Of a stretch of 63,113 nt of DNA, positions 45,529-55,157 are shown piece by piece (position 1 is the first letter of the stretch; each line of letters opens with the position of its first letter). The DNA comes from an uncultured Mucilaginibacter sp. (GTDB taxonomy: Bacteria; Bacteroidota; Bacteroidia; Sphingobacteriales; Sphingobacteriaceae). The stretch is from the NCBI RefSeq assembly GCF_946481715.1, contig NZ_CAMLOV010000007.1, forward strand, positions 1-63,113, written 5' to 3'. Made by a program: the position numbers and the translations under genes. A model generated the notes under the pieces. The model had not been told where the DNA came from and ran no database searches. It worked only from the letters and a program-made list of their open reading frames with translations.

Positions 45529-48500
45529 ATGAAAAGGTTTATTTTTTCTTTGCTTCTTGTATCCCTGGGATTTGCAGCTTTGTGTGCCGGTGATGCAACT
45601 ATTCACCACGATGCAGCACAAGATACCTGTGCCCCTTTAAGCACACTGCCCTGCAACGCACTTAAAGTAAACCTGCCCTATAGTTTATCATTCGATGCGC
45701 CACTAGTCAACACCATTAACGACAAAACCGGGCAAGGAACAGGCTTCACCACGGTGAACACTTATTCAGGCGTACGCCTGTCTGCTGATGGTTCAACCCC
45801 TTTAAAAAACGTGCCAGGCTACGATCCATCCAAAATTACCCTTACGGGAGGGATGCTTCAGATAATAGCAAATAAGGGGATAGATTTTCAAACTAACAAT
45901 AATCAATTGAATGTGTTAGGCGTTCAAATACAGCCATCCGGAAAAGTGCAGCTGGATGTAAAAATAATTAACCCTTATAACAACACGCTATCGCAGCAAG
46001 GCGGGCTATGGTATGGCTTAAACGATAAAACCTATCTTAAACTGGGTATAACTGGTAATAAGGTAGAATTCCGTAAAGAAGTGAACGACGTTAGCAGCAC
46101 CATTTCGGGCACAACTAATCCCGATCAGCGGGTAACGGCGGTTATTGCCAACCTTAGCACAAAAACAGTAACGCTACGCCTGGTGATAGACTCTACAGCG
46201 CAAACAGCAGAAGGTTTTTATTCTACGGATGGCGTAAACTTTAGCAGTGCAGGCGCTACGGGGTATCCCAATTCATCATTGAATATCCAGAATAGCGGCT
46301 TAGCATCCGGAGTTTTATATGCAGGCATTTTTGCTACCTACCGCAATGGCACTTCGCCGGTTACTTACACTTTCGACAACTTTAGTGTTATGTCAATTAC
46401 ACCACAGGCTTTTAATGGCTGCGCGCCTTTAAGCACTTTGGGCTGCGCTGCGTTAAAAGTCAACCTGCCGTTCAGCCTGTCTTTTGATGCAACGGTACCA
46501 GGAACCATAAGTGATAAAAACGGACTAGGGACAGGTTTTACCACGGTAAACACTTACAGCGGAATACGGTTATCGGCCGATGGGCAGCCATCTGTAAAAC
46601 AAGTACCAGGCTATGAGCCTTCAAAAATAGCAGTTGCAGGCGGACGCCTGCAACTGGTGGCCAATAAGGGGATAGATTATCAAACCAATAATAATCAATT
46701 GAATGTTTTGGGTGTTCAATTTCACCCTTTTGGATTACTGCAATTAGATGTTAAAATTATTAACCCTTACAACGGCACTCAATCTCAGCAAGGCGGTTTA
46801 TGGTATGGTTTAAATGATAAAACTTACATTAAATTAGGCATCACAGGCAATAGGGTTGAACTTCGCAAAGAGTTGAATGACGTTACCAGCACTTTAACAG
46901 GCACGGGTAACCCAGACCAGCGTATTACTCCTGTAATTTCTGGTTTAAGTACAAAGGAAGTTTTATTAAAACTGGTTATCGATTCGGCAGCACAAACCGC
47001 AGAAGGTTTTTTTTGTACCGATGGCATTAACTACAGCAGCACCGGAAGTATAGGCTATGCGAGCCGTTCTGTGAATATACAAAATACCGGATTAGCATCG
47101 GGCCTGGTGTATGCCGGGGTGTTTGCCACCTATCGTAACGGAACGAGCGCCGTTACTTATACTTTCGATAATTTCAATATCTCTGCACGCTCTCAAACTG
47201 TTGTGCAGCCCCCTGCCGGTAATAAATTAGCATTTTCTAAAGACACCTTGAATTTTACCGTTTTAAAAGGCTCAGAGATACTTCCGCAAGCTGTTAAACT
47301 GCTTGCCAGTCCCGCAACATCCGTATTTACCTTAACTAAAACCGCCGCGGATTGGCTTACCTTACCAACAAACCCAAGCGACAGCTTGAAATTTGGGGCG
47401 CAAAATATATGTTCTAACATGCCGGTGGGCAACTACCAGGCGCTTGTTACCTACGCATCTGAAGGGTATAAATCGGCAACGTTATTGATTACGCTTGATG
47501 TAGTAGAAAGCAACACCCCTAAAACCGTTAATGTCAATTTCCAGAATGCGCAAACCGTTCCACCGAATGATTATATTATAGATTACGGACAGGCTTACGG
47601 AGACCGCATAGGGCAGTACCAGGGCGCTTTACTGAGATACGGCTGGCGAAAAAGAGTTGACGGTGCTCCGCTAAACCTTGTCGGTAACGGCAGGCTGCGC
47701 ACACTACCTGAAGATATTTTGCTGGCCACTGTATTTCATATGCAGGCCAATAATATATCCGGCACTTTCCAGGGTGTAAAAACGGAGGGATACTGGGAAA
47801 TAGAAGTACCAAATGGCACTTATGATGCCACGGTTTCTGTTGGCGATGGAAACGTGTCTACCGCACCCGAAATCCACTACCTTAATGTGGAAGGCGTAAA
47901 CGCTATCAGCAACTTTAAACCAATTGGTAAGCAGGGCGATATAGGCCGGTTTAAATCAAACACCATTAGAGTTGCCGTAGCCGACGAGCACCTTACTATT
48001 AATGCTGAAGGAGGTACAAACACAAAGATAAATTTTGCCAATATTGTGCCGGTTAGCGTAGCCCCATATTTGTACTGGGTAACAGGCAACAGAAATTTAA
48101 CCTTGCACAAAGGCACCAATCAAAACACTTCGTTTGCGATGGTGCTTAGCAGTTCCGACAATCTGGCGAGCACTTATCAGGTCAACATTGCTTTTCCAAC
48201 AGGGAGCCCGGCATGGTTAAGCACATCGGCCACAGTTACCGGTACGCAGCCTAAAATTGCGTTCAACTATTCTGCCGCTAAAAATTTAAATGTTGGTATT
48301 TACTACGCCACTATCGAGGCAACATCGGCCTCCTTTACCGGTGCGGATGTAGTTGTGCAGATAAATGTGGTGGATGATGCCAGCCCGTACGTAATTGCAA
48401 CATCGCCCGCTAACGGTGCGCGCGACGTAAGTTTAAATACAGTAAGCATAGCTGCCAACAGCTTGCATGTGCCCACGGTAGCCGGTTACCAAGGAGGTGT

Positions 48501-50787
48501 GGATAACCAAACTATTAACGATGCCACCGTTAAACTATACAAGCAAATTGATACATCGTTTTACCAGGTTAAAGGCACCGTGCAGGGCACAGGCGGCGGT
48601 GATGCCATTAGCTTTTCGCCATCCGTTTCGCTGGAGCCATATACGCAATATAAATTTGTTATCACGTCGGGTGTCAAATCTTACCCCGGTGCGGCATTCG
48701 CCCCATACGAAATGAAATTTACTACAGGGCCTGCCGTTATCGATTCAAGTATTTTTTTAAACGCGCAGTTTAAAAAAACACCTATCCCTGGTACGCAAAA
48801 CATCAAATATTCTTCTCTTACTTTTGGTCCGGATGGTAAATTTTATGCGTTACGATTTGACGGGTTGATAGAGTGTTTTACTGTAAATCACACCGACGGT
48901 ACCCTTTCCGAAAAGCAAACTATAAGCACACTGACAAATAAATACGGAGCCCGTACAGCTATTGGGCTGACTTTCGACCCGCGATCCACGCCAAACAACA
49001 TGTTGTTATGGGTATCCCATTCCTCGGGCGGATTAATGGCAGGGCCGATGTTTGATGGTAATATTTCCCGCTTAAGCGGCGATAGCCTGCAAATCGAGCA
49101 ATTAATGGTGACTAAACTTCCCCGCTCCACCCGCGACCACATGGTGAACAGCGTGAATTTTGGCCCCGATGGTGCCTTGTACATTTGTCAGGGAAGTAAT
49201 ACATCCGCAGGAGATTATGATGCCGACTGGCAGCGCGAAGAAACATTGCTATCGGGTACTATTTTGCGCTTAGATATCAATAAGCTTAACGCTTTTGTAT
49301 TACCATTAAACGTGCAAACAACAAATAATCAGGCTTTAATTAACACTGCGCCTGCTACATCGGCTCTCATGTCCGACGGTACTTACAACCCTTACGGAAC
49401 CGAATCTCCGCTAACTATATATGCATCCGGCGTGCGTAATGCTTACGACCTCGTTTGGCATACCAATGGGCAATTATATATCCCTACAAATGGCTCGGGT
49501 GGTGGCGGCAACTCACCGGCCTCAGTTACAGGAACCAGACGGCCTAATGGCACCTTCTATAACGGACCTGCTGTGGAGGTAACAAAAGGCGTTAAGGTAC
49601 AGGATGACTGGTTGTTTAGGGTAAACCCAGATAAATCTGTGGGGTACTTTGGACACCCGAACCCGTTACGTGGCGAATATGTGATTAACCGTGGTTTTAC
49701 AGATAACCCCTTGTATTCGCCTGCTGTTAACGCCGATTCTAATTATAGAGCTGCCTATGATTTTGGGTTAAACCACTCCCCAGATGGGGCATTGGAATAC
49801 AAAAGCAATAATTTTAATGGCGCGTTAAAAGGCAAATTATTGGTTTGCCGCTTCAGCGGTGGAGGAGACATTGTGGTAATGGAACCGGGTTCTATCACAA
49901 AAACGACTTATTCAAATGGTGACGACCATATTTATGACGTTGTAAAAGTAACCAATGGATCAAGCAATAGCGGGTTGGTTGGCATGTCTGGCTTCACAAA
50001 CCCTCTGGATATAGTAGAGGACGTAACTAATGGCAATTTATACATTGCCGAATTTAATTGGAATGACAACCCCAACCTTACTGCACAAATAACATTGCTG
50101 AAATCACAGTCGCAGCCATCGGTTCCGTTGGCCAAACTGGCTGTGGCAGCTAACCTGGATACCCCGGTAAGCGAGTACGACAGTAAGAACTACTGGATAA
50201 CCATTGCTAATCAAGGCGATGGCACCTTAAAAGTTAAAAACATAAACCTTACCGGTGATGGCGCTAGCAAATTTAAAATAGCAGGCCTGCCTCTTCCGTC
50301 GGTTAAGGAGCCGCTCATTATCAAAAAAAATAGTTCGATATCATTTAAGGTAAATTCAACAGCCGCATTTAGTCGATCGGCGATAGCGAAGCTAAGTGTA
50401 ACAACCCTGGGAGATACTACTCAAAATGTGGAAATAGATAACATCCGTGCCGAAGAGAATCCTGATGGCGCTAAAGAGTCTTATATTACTGAAACGCCGG
50501 TAAATACAAATACAGCTTTATCGCCTTTGCTAACTGTTTATCCCAACCCTAACCATGGCGAACCCGTTTCTGTAACTATAAAGAATTTGAAACCGCAGCA
50601 GGCGCTTAACATTTATTTATACAACCGTAATGGCCGACAATTAAAAATGCTGAAAGCCAATGCCGATTTTAGCGGTGCTTACAGCACAACATTCACCATT
50701 GATGGAAGCGAAGCCGTCGGCTTTTATTTGGTGCGGGCGGAATACGCAGGCGGATCGAGGGTTTCAAAAGTAATTGTGTTAAAATAG
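45529..50787 (+). CDS. 1752-residue T9SS-secreted multidomain surface protein
   Basis: Signal peptide (1-20), two tandem concanavalin-like repeats (about 30-285 and 290-545, each beginning CAPLSTL and containing TGFTTVNTYSG), a BACON-like domain (about 560-660), a malectin-like domain (665-845), further Ig domains (848-1060, including SbsA-like), a glucose/sorbosone dehydrogenase-type propeller (about 1070-1520), an Ig-like domain (1530-1630) and a type A T9SS sorting domain (LTVYPNPNHGEPVS to SKVIVLK). From the malectin domain to the propeller it is colinear with 36081. The domain set points to extracellular carbohydrate binding. The duplicate first domain also occurs once in 32173. Confidence 0.9.
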   Translation: MKRFIFSLLLVSLGFAALCAGDATIHHDAAQDTCAPLSTLPCNALKVNLPYSLSFDAPLVNTINDKTGQGTGFTTVNTYSGVRLSADGSTPLKNVPGYDPSKITLTGGMLQIIANKGIDFQTNNNQLNVLGVQIQPSGKVQLDVKIINPYNNTLSQQGGLWYGLNDKTYLKLGITGNKVEFRKEVNDVSSTISGTTNPDQRVTAVIANLSTKTVTLRLVIDSTAQTAEGFYSTDGVNFSSAGATGYPNSSLNIQNSGLASGVLYAGIFATYRNGTSPVTYTFDNFSVMSITPQAFNGCAPLSTLGCAALKVNLPFSLSFDATVPGTISDKNGLGTGFTTVNTYSGIRLSADGQPSVKQVPGYEPSKIAVAGGRLQLVANKGIDYQTNNNQLNVLGVQFHPFGLLQLDVKIINPYNGTQSQQGGLWYGLNDKTYIKLGITGNRVELRKELNDVTSTLTGTGNPDQRITPVISGLSTKEVLLKLVIDSAAQTAEGFFCTDGINYSSTGSIGYASRSVNIQNTGLASGLVYAGVFATYRNGTSAVTYTFDNFNISARSQTVVQPPAGNKLAFSKDTLNFTVLKGSEILPQAVKLLASPATSVFTLTKTAADWLTLPTNPSDSLKFGAQNICSNMPVGNYQALVTYASEGYKSATLLITLDVVESNTPKTVNVNFQNAQTVPPNDYIIDYGQAYGDRIGQYQGALLRYGWRKRVDGAPLNLVGNGRLRTLPEDILLATVFHMQANNISGTFQGVKTEGYWEIEVPNGTYDATVSVGDGNVSTAPEIHYLNVEGVNAISNFKPIGKQGDIGRFKSNTIRVAVADEHLTINAEGGTNTKINFANIVPVSVAPYLYWVTGNRNLTLHKGTNQNTSFAMVLSSSDNLASTYQVNIAFPTGSPAWLSTSATVTGTQPKIAFNYSAAKNLNVGIYYATIEATSASFTGADVVVQINVVDDASPYVIATSPANGARDVSLNTVSIAANSLHVPTVAGYQGGVDNQTINDATVKLYKQIDTSFYQVKGTVQGTGGGDAISFSPSVSLEPYTQYKFVITSGVKSYPGAAFAPYEMKFTTGPAVIDSSIFLNAQFKKTPIPGTQNIKYSSLTFGPDGKFYALRFDGLIECFTVNHTDGTLSEKQTISTLTNKYGARTAIGLTFDPRSTPNNMLLWVSHSSGGLMAGPMFDGNISRLSGDSLQIEQLMVTKLPRSTRDHMVNSVNFGPDGALYICQGSNTSAGDYDADWQREETLLSGTILRLDINKLNAFVLPLNVQTTNNQALINTAPATSALMSDGTYNPYGTESPLTIYASGVRNAYDLVWHTNGQLYIPTNGSGGGGNSPASVTGTRRPNGTFYNGPAVEVTKGVKVQDDWLFRVNPDKSVGYFGHPNPLRGEYVINRGFTDNPLYSPAVNADSNYRAAYDFGLNHSPDGALEYKSNNFNGALKGKLLVCRFSGGGDIVVMEPGSITKTTYSNGDDHIYDVVKVTNGSSNSGLVGMSGFTNPLDIVEDVTNGNLYIAEFNWNDNPNLTAQITLLKSQSQPSVPLAKLAVAANLDTPVSEYDSKNYWITIANQGDGTLKVKNINLTGDGASKFKIAGLPLPSVKEPLIIKKNSSISFKVNSTAAFSRSAIAKLSVTTLGDTTQNVEIDNIRAEENPDGAKESYITETPVNTNTALSPLLTVYPNPNHGEPVSVTIKNLKPQQALNIYLYNRNGRQLKMLKANADFSGAYSTTFTIDGSEAVGFYLVRAEYAGGSRVSKVIVLK

Positions 50788-50864
50788 CTTAAACGATTAT
50801 CAAGTAATATCAATAGTTTTTTTGACTTTAAGGAAACTTAAAATAAGAAGTTCCGTATAAAACC

Positions 50865-51221
50865 ATGTACCCTATAACTATTGACATGAACCGCGACCCA
50901 CACGAAATTGAAACGGCTATAACAAAACTCGAAAGAAACTTAAACACATGTGTACCTTATAGTTGCTTTGGAAACGACAATAAAAAATCGATTCTTGTTA
51001 TGCTTGATGTAATCAAGAATAACCGGTCAAAAGTTTGGATCAATTCTACGTATCTTTCTATATCAGAAATGTTTCATGAACTGCCTGATAATGCCACTTG
51101 GCAATCGGCTATGGACGCCAGAGAATGGTTGGAGAGTAAGTTTGAGATTGAAGAATTGTTATTCAAAGAAGCTGAAATTTCTTCCAGCAAATTATTAGAG
51201 GGCGTTTTGCTCAACCGCTAA
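50865..51221 (+). CDS. Uncharacterised small protein, paralogue of the gene at 6804
   Basis: 118-residue soluble protein. It aligns throughout with the 6804 product, with best match AMDAREWLESKFEIEELLF. I do not recognise the family. An alternative start at the second Met (50886, MNRDPHEI) resembles the second Met of the paralogue (MIRSSQEI). It lies 77 bp downstream of the giant protein gene on the same strand. Confidence 0.65.
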   Translation: MYPITIDMNRDPHEIETAITKLERNLNTCVPYSCFGNDNKKSILVMLDVIKNNRSKVWINSTYLSISEMFHELPDNATWQSAMDAREWLESKFEIEELLFKEAEISSSKLLEGVLLNR

Positions 51222-51307
51222 GTTACCTTAGAATGTCCGCTTATTTCGTCTAAAAACACTTGTTATCTTTTGCAGAAAGCAACAACGAATAATTATCACA
51301 AACAAAA

Positions 51308-51334
51308 ATCGGTCGCTTTATACAGACAACCGAT
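51308..51334 (-). terminator. Rho-independent terminator of NHL lipoprotein gene
   Basis: atcggt (51308-51313) / accgat (51329-51334); on the minus strand it is followed by TTTTTGTTTGTG. It lies 54 bp past the stop at 51388. Confidence 0.65.
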
Positions 51335-51387
51335 CAAGTTTAATATTCAAAAGAAGGCTAACTATTCCACATTCCCTCAAGCCAGCG

Positions 51388-52473
51388 TTACCTCAAAGTG
51401 AGCTTGCGTAAAGCGTTACGATCAGTAAAATATAAAGTACCTTCATCTTTAGACAAAGCAAGCTGATTTGCATTAACGTCGGCCTGGTTACCTATTCCGT
51501 CCTTGTACTGCCTACCCGGCTGGGGGCCTACTAAAGTCCTGGTTACCCCATTGCTAATACTTCTAATAGTGCTTACATCGGCAATGTAAATCGTGCGGCT
51601 ATCCTTGGTAGCAACTATACTGGTAAGGCTTCCTGTAATAGTAGTTTCGTGACCGAACCTTGAGTTCCTGTATATCTGGGTAAAAATGCCTGATGGAGTA
51701 AGTTTATAAATAGCATTTCCGTTAATAACGATGTACTTTACTCCGTTATAGCCACAAAAAAAGCCCGTTATCTGCGGAGAAACCTTATTGTCGGCGGTTA
51801 GCGAATCGATAGGAGTTTTGAAAGTTTCTGTACCTATCTCCCCGTTTTTAACCGTAAACCTTTCCAGTATACCAAATGAAATATTATTTACCGTGTCTGT
51901 TGCAATACCGCTTACCCAAAGTCTGTCGTCGTAGGGATCTTTTTCCAGATCTAGGTAGGTATACCTGTAATCTTTCTTAAAGCGGGGGGTAATTGCATGT
52001 CCGTTAGGTTTTACTATAAACACCCTTGTGTTTATAAAAGGGTAAGCCCCCGCCCTTGTTAAAACGTTCACAGTTCCGTCTTTTTGCACCCTTACCCGTA
52101 TTGAGCCGCTGGGTTTTTCACCTGTTTTGCTTGTTGGTGGGGGCAAAGTGCTCACATAATAATCGGGCGTTACTTTACGTATAGCTCCCCCAATATCATC
52201 TGCCACGTAAAAGGTTCCGTTATCAAGGAGGTCAATACCTTGCGGAAAATTAAATCTGGCATCGGTTCCCTGCCCGTCATAAAAGAAACCGCTGCCTACA
52301 CTCCCCGCTACTGTGGTTACTGTAAGTGGTTTTACGGCACCGGTGGTTAATGAAGCGCTATTTCTCAGCGCTATTTCATCTTTTGTTGGCGATAACAAGT
52401 CCTTTTCCTTAGTACATGCTGGTAGTAAATAGACAATTACCATAGTTGAAAAGATGACATAATTGATTTTCAT
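51388..52473 (-). CDS. NHL-repeat beta-propeller lipoprotein (subfamily B)
   Basis: 361 residues with lipobox LLPAC followed by TKEKD. It has the subfamily B first blade (TVAGSVGSGFFYDGQGTDARFNFPQGID), DDIGGAIRKVTPD, the LDLEKDPYDDRLW string and the closing ADVNANQLALSKDEGTLYFTD. Its ligand is unknown. Single gene with its own terminator. Confidence 0.87.
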   Translation of the reverse strand: MKINYVIFSTMVIVYLLPACTKEKDLLSPTKDEIALRNSASLTTGAVKPLTVTTVAGSVGSGFFYDGQGTDARFNFPQGIDLLDNGTFYVADDIGGAIRKVTPDYYVSTLPPPTSKTGEKPSGSIRVRVQKDGTVNVLTRAGAYPFINTRVFIVKPNGHAITPRFKKDYRYTYLDLEKDPYDDRLWVSGIATDTVNNISFGILERFTVKNGEIGTETFKTPIDSLTADNKVSPQITGFFCGYNGVKYIVINGNAIYKLTPSGIFTQIYRNSRFGHETTITGSLTSIVATKDSRTIYIADVSTIRSISNGVTRTLVGPQPGRQYKDGIGNQADVNANQLALSKDEGTLYFTDRNALRKLTLR

Positions 52474-52726
52474 AGATAGTTGATTTAATTTACACTAAGG
52501 TATTTTAAATACAACCGGGCTTTGAAAGTTATGTTAAACTGTCCCTAAAATGTATAATGGCGTTCAGGGTTAAAAAGATTGGTTCGATTGCCAATTTAAG
52601 ACAGCAGAATGATTAATAACTCACGGAAAACAAGAGTTAGCACTCCTGTTTTATAATAATGATGCGGATTAGAAACCAACATAGTGACTACTACGCATCA
52701 TTGAGTAACAGCGTTACAAAATGCGC

Positions 52727-52963
52727 TTAGTTATTGGTATAAGTGTTATGGTTGTAATCTGTCAATACTTCCTTGTATTGATTAAGTACGTAATCAGGGA
52801 AATTATCACGTTTTTTTAATGTGCTTAAGAAATCTGAAGCGTCAGCAAAACAGCCTTGCTCAAAGTTTAACTCGTTTTTTTTGCCATACCTAAGGATAAG
52901 GCTAACGTCTTTGCTCATCATAATGGCCCTGAATGCTTTTACAGCTACGATTAATCTTTTCAT
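52727..52963 (-). CDS. Hypothetical small protein, 78 residues
   Basis: Starts MKRLIVAVKAFRAIMMS; no cleavable signal is evident. The middle part is soluble (GKKNELNFEQGCFADASDF) and the end is Asn/Tyr-rich. No family recognised. Real coding is plausible because the frame is compact with a good start, but evidence is weak. Confidence 0.4.
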   Translation of the reverse strand: MKRLIVAVKAFRAIMMSKDVSLILRYGKKNELNFEQGCFADASDFLSTLKKRDNFPDYVLNQYKEVLTDYNHNTYTNN

Positions 52964-53266
52964 CTAATTTATTTTAGGTACACTTTTATACGTTTTCAGT
53001 CCAAATTTTGTTACCAAATAACACAAAATATCTGAAAAGAATATTTGATAAATAGAAAAAACTAGTAATTATTTCTCAGAAGCTATCAAATTTGTATCAT
53101 TCAGTTACTTTTAGCGTAAAACCAGGCCACAGTATGCGGACAAATACATCCAGAACATTTGGACAAATTGTGTGCACAAGTGTACAATCCACACCAAAGG
53201 CAATTTTATTTCGCGCATATTTAATATTTTTACTGGTAGAAAAATCTACGGAACTAAAAGGTAAAT
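52964..53266. promoter_or_regulatory. Upstream region of HTH gene with repeated GGACAAAT
   Basis: 303 bp gap. GGACAAAT occurs at 53137-53144 and 53161-53168, about 100 bp before the HTH gene at 53267, and the second is followed by TGTGCACA. This could be an autoregulatory operator, but no protein has been matched to it. Confidence 0.3.
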
Positions 53267-53608
53267 ATGGATAAGCACCATGGCAAGATTATAGAATACA
53301 CATTAAGAAAAAATGATTATAATATAAGTGACTTGGCTAAATCGATGAATGTGAACCGTCGGACACTTTATAATTGGTTCACTCATGAGAAAATTAAAAA
53401 AGACATTGTTTTTCGTATCGGTTGCATAATACGTCACGATTTTTCACAACAGTTTCCGGAGATGTTCTCCAGCGATGATTTTAACGTTATTAATCTGCCG
53501 AAAAAGAAGCAGTTATTGGGCGATGAGGGAAATTTTTGGAAGAATAAATATTTAACCCTACTAAATGAGTATAACCGAATCGCCGAAAGGCATTTGAAAA
53601 TTGTGTAA
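53267..53608 (+). CDS. Small HTH regulator, MDKHHG family
   Basis: 113 residues. MDKHHGKIIEYTLRKND, HTH about 15-42 (ISDLAKSMNVNRRTLYNWF), IRHDF and FPEMFSSDDF, then a linker and the C-terminal helix FWKNKYLTLLNEYNRI. The Tyr at position 5 is His here. It is 241 bp before another member on the same strand; the two are a probable tandem duplication. Confidence 0.82.
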   Translation: MDKHHGKIIEYTLRKNDYNISDLAKSMNVNRRTLYNWFTHEKIKKDIVFRIGCIIRHDFSQQFPEMFSSDDFNVINLPKKKQLLGDEGNFWKNKYLTLLNEYNRIAERHLKIV

Positions 53609-53849
53609 AAACAAATAGTGTCAACTGCGGTATGTGCTATTTTGAATACCATTGTGTAGCAAATACGCAATGATTTAAATCCGATTAAGAGAACAGAAAA
53701 ATTAAATCAATGTTTCAACACATTATTTTACCTTGAGCTGCAGTATATTCCCCCTTTAAGCGTGAGGTAATTTATTTCCCTTCTATGATAATGAAGGAAA
53801 ACATCTTAAATGGTTTAAAATTTGTTTATTCACTCATACAAATAAGCAT

Positions 53850-54242
53850 ATGGAAAAACATTACGGTCAAATTGTAGAATATCTGGTAAGGAAAAATGGT
53901 TACAGTATTACCGACCTCGCTACCGAACTAAACGTAAACAGAAGATCGATCTACAACTATTTTCAAAATAAATTTTTGAAAAGCGACATAATCTTTAAAA
54001 TAGGAAGAGTTATACGCCATGACTTTTCTAAGGAATTTCCGGAATTTTTTACAACTGAAGACTTTGCCCCAAATTATAAACAGGATAACCTTAGGGTAGT
54101 GAAAGCAAGTTTAAATGACAATGATATTTGTGAAGAAATTTGGAAAGACAAATACTTAGCTCTTTTAGAAAATTACAATGAAGCTCTGTTGAAAAGGATC
54201 AGTATGCAAGACGATGCTAAACAAAATATTGTATCTGTTTAG
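53850..54242 (+). CDS. Small HTH regulator, MEKHYG family
   Basis: 130 residues, the longest short-form member. MEKHYGQIVEYLVRKNG, HTH about 15-42 (SITDLATELNVNRRSIYNYF), IRHDF and FPEFFTTEDF, linker, then IWKDKYLALLENYNEALL and a short extra tail. It is followed at 135 bp by the 54378 gene, with an inverted repeat between the two. Confidence 0.82.
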   Translation: MEKHYGQIVEYLVRKNGYSITDLATELNVNRRSIYNYFQNKFLKSDIIFKIGRVIRHDFSKEFPEFFTTEDFAPNYKQDNLRVVKASLNDNDICEEIWKDKYLALLENYNEALLKRISMQDDAKQNIVSV

Positions 54243-54305
54243 CTAAATAATATTAATTAGGCAGCTTATTCCCTTTCCAGTACGAAAATCCAACGATGCG
54301 CATTA

Positions 54306-54335
54306 TTTATAATTAGTATAATTAATAATTATAAA
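54306..54335. promoter_or_regulatory. 10-bp perfect inverted repeat upstream of the 54378 gene
   Basis: tttataatta (54306-54315) and taattataaa (54326-54335), centre to centre 20 bp, about two helical turns. It lies 43 bp before the start of the next gene and 64 bp after an HTH gene. Operator-like, but AT-richness weakens it. Confidence 0.35.
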
Positions 54336-54377
54336 ACTAAAATAAGTTTATATCTTCGCCGAATTATTACCCAATGA

Positions 54378-55157
54378 ATGAGCGAATTATCAGATAACTT
54401 GCGTCTCCAAATAGCACAGTTAAACAATTTTCTAATTGAGAATTATCTTGCGAAAGCTAGGTCGCGGGGCTCCGAACGGGAGCCTCAGGCTTATTTGTTC
54501 GGTTCGTTTTTTCAGCTAAGCGAACACCTGGCAGCAATTGGATCAACTATGGGTAATTTATCCAGCTTGCAAAAGGAAAGCCTAACATCATTGCGGGATG
54601 CTATAGCTAAAGCTGTCAGCGTGGTTTATTTGATAGAAAAAGCAGACGGGATTGATGAACTTACCTTAAATATTAAAGGTATTAATACTGCTGTTTTAAT
54701 AAACACCATTAAAAATATTTCAGCTTACGGTAAACAATTCATGAAAGAGCAAGCTGAGATAGATGCTGAAATTGGAGAGCTGCAACAAGATAATGGCGAA
54801 TATTTTAATACCGACGGCACATTAAAATTCGACTGCTACGAAGTACCGTTTCACGAATCTATTAAATATCTTGGCGAACATTCGGCTGTACTACAGGTAA
54901 AAAATGCTTTTAAAAAAATTACTGATACCTACCAATACTTCTCCTCAATAATTTCCCTCACAGGCACAGCCAGAACTGATTATAAAGGAAATAAGATATT
55001 CATCATCAATTTATTAAATACTCTTACTGTATTGTTAATAGCGTTAAGCTATGTTGAACCGTTTTTTTTAAAACCAGGCGATGTTGCGCAGTTTTTTGAA
55101 CAACAAATCAAAGATATTACCGCAACACAATCATTACTGCTTAACGACTTAACATAG
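54378..55157 (+). CDS. Protein of unknown function, 259 residues
   Basis: Mostly helical, acidic protein with no signal peptide. There is a hydrophobic segment near 207-232 (IFIINLLNTLTVLLIALSYVEPFF) that could be a membrane or buried helix. A coiled-coil-like middle (EQAEIDAEIGELQQDNGEY) is present. I do not recognise a family. Its 3' end overlaps the convergent OmpA-type gene by 17 bp. The preceding HTH gene and the inverted repeat hint at shared control. Confidence 0.6.
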   Translation: MSELSDNLRLQIAQLNNFLIENYLAKARSRGSEREPQAYLFGSFFQLSEHLAAIGSTMGNLSSLQKESLTSLRDAIAKAVSVVYLIEKADGIDELTLNIKGINTAVLINTIKNISAYGKQFMKEQAEIDAEIGELQQDNGEYFNTDGTLKFDCYEVPFHESIKYLGEHSAVLQVKNAFKKITDTYQYFSSIISLTGTARTDYKGNKIFIINLLNTLTVLLIALSYVEPFFLKPGDVAQFFEQQIKDITATQSLLLNDLT

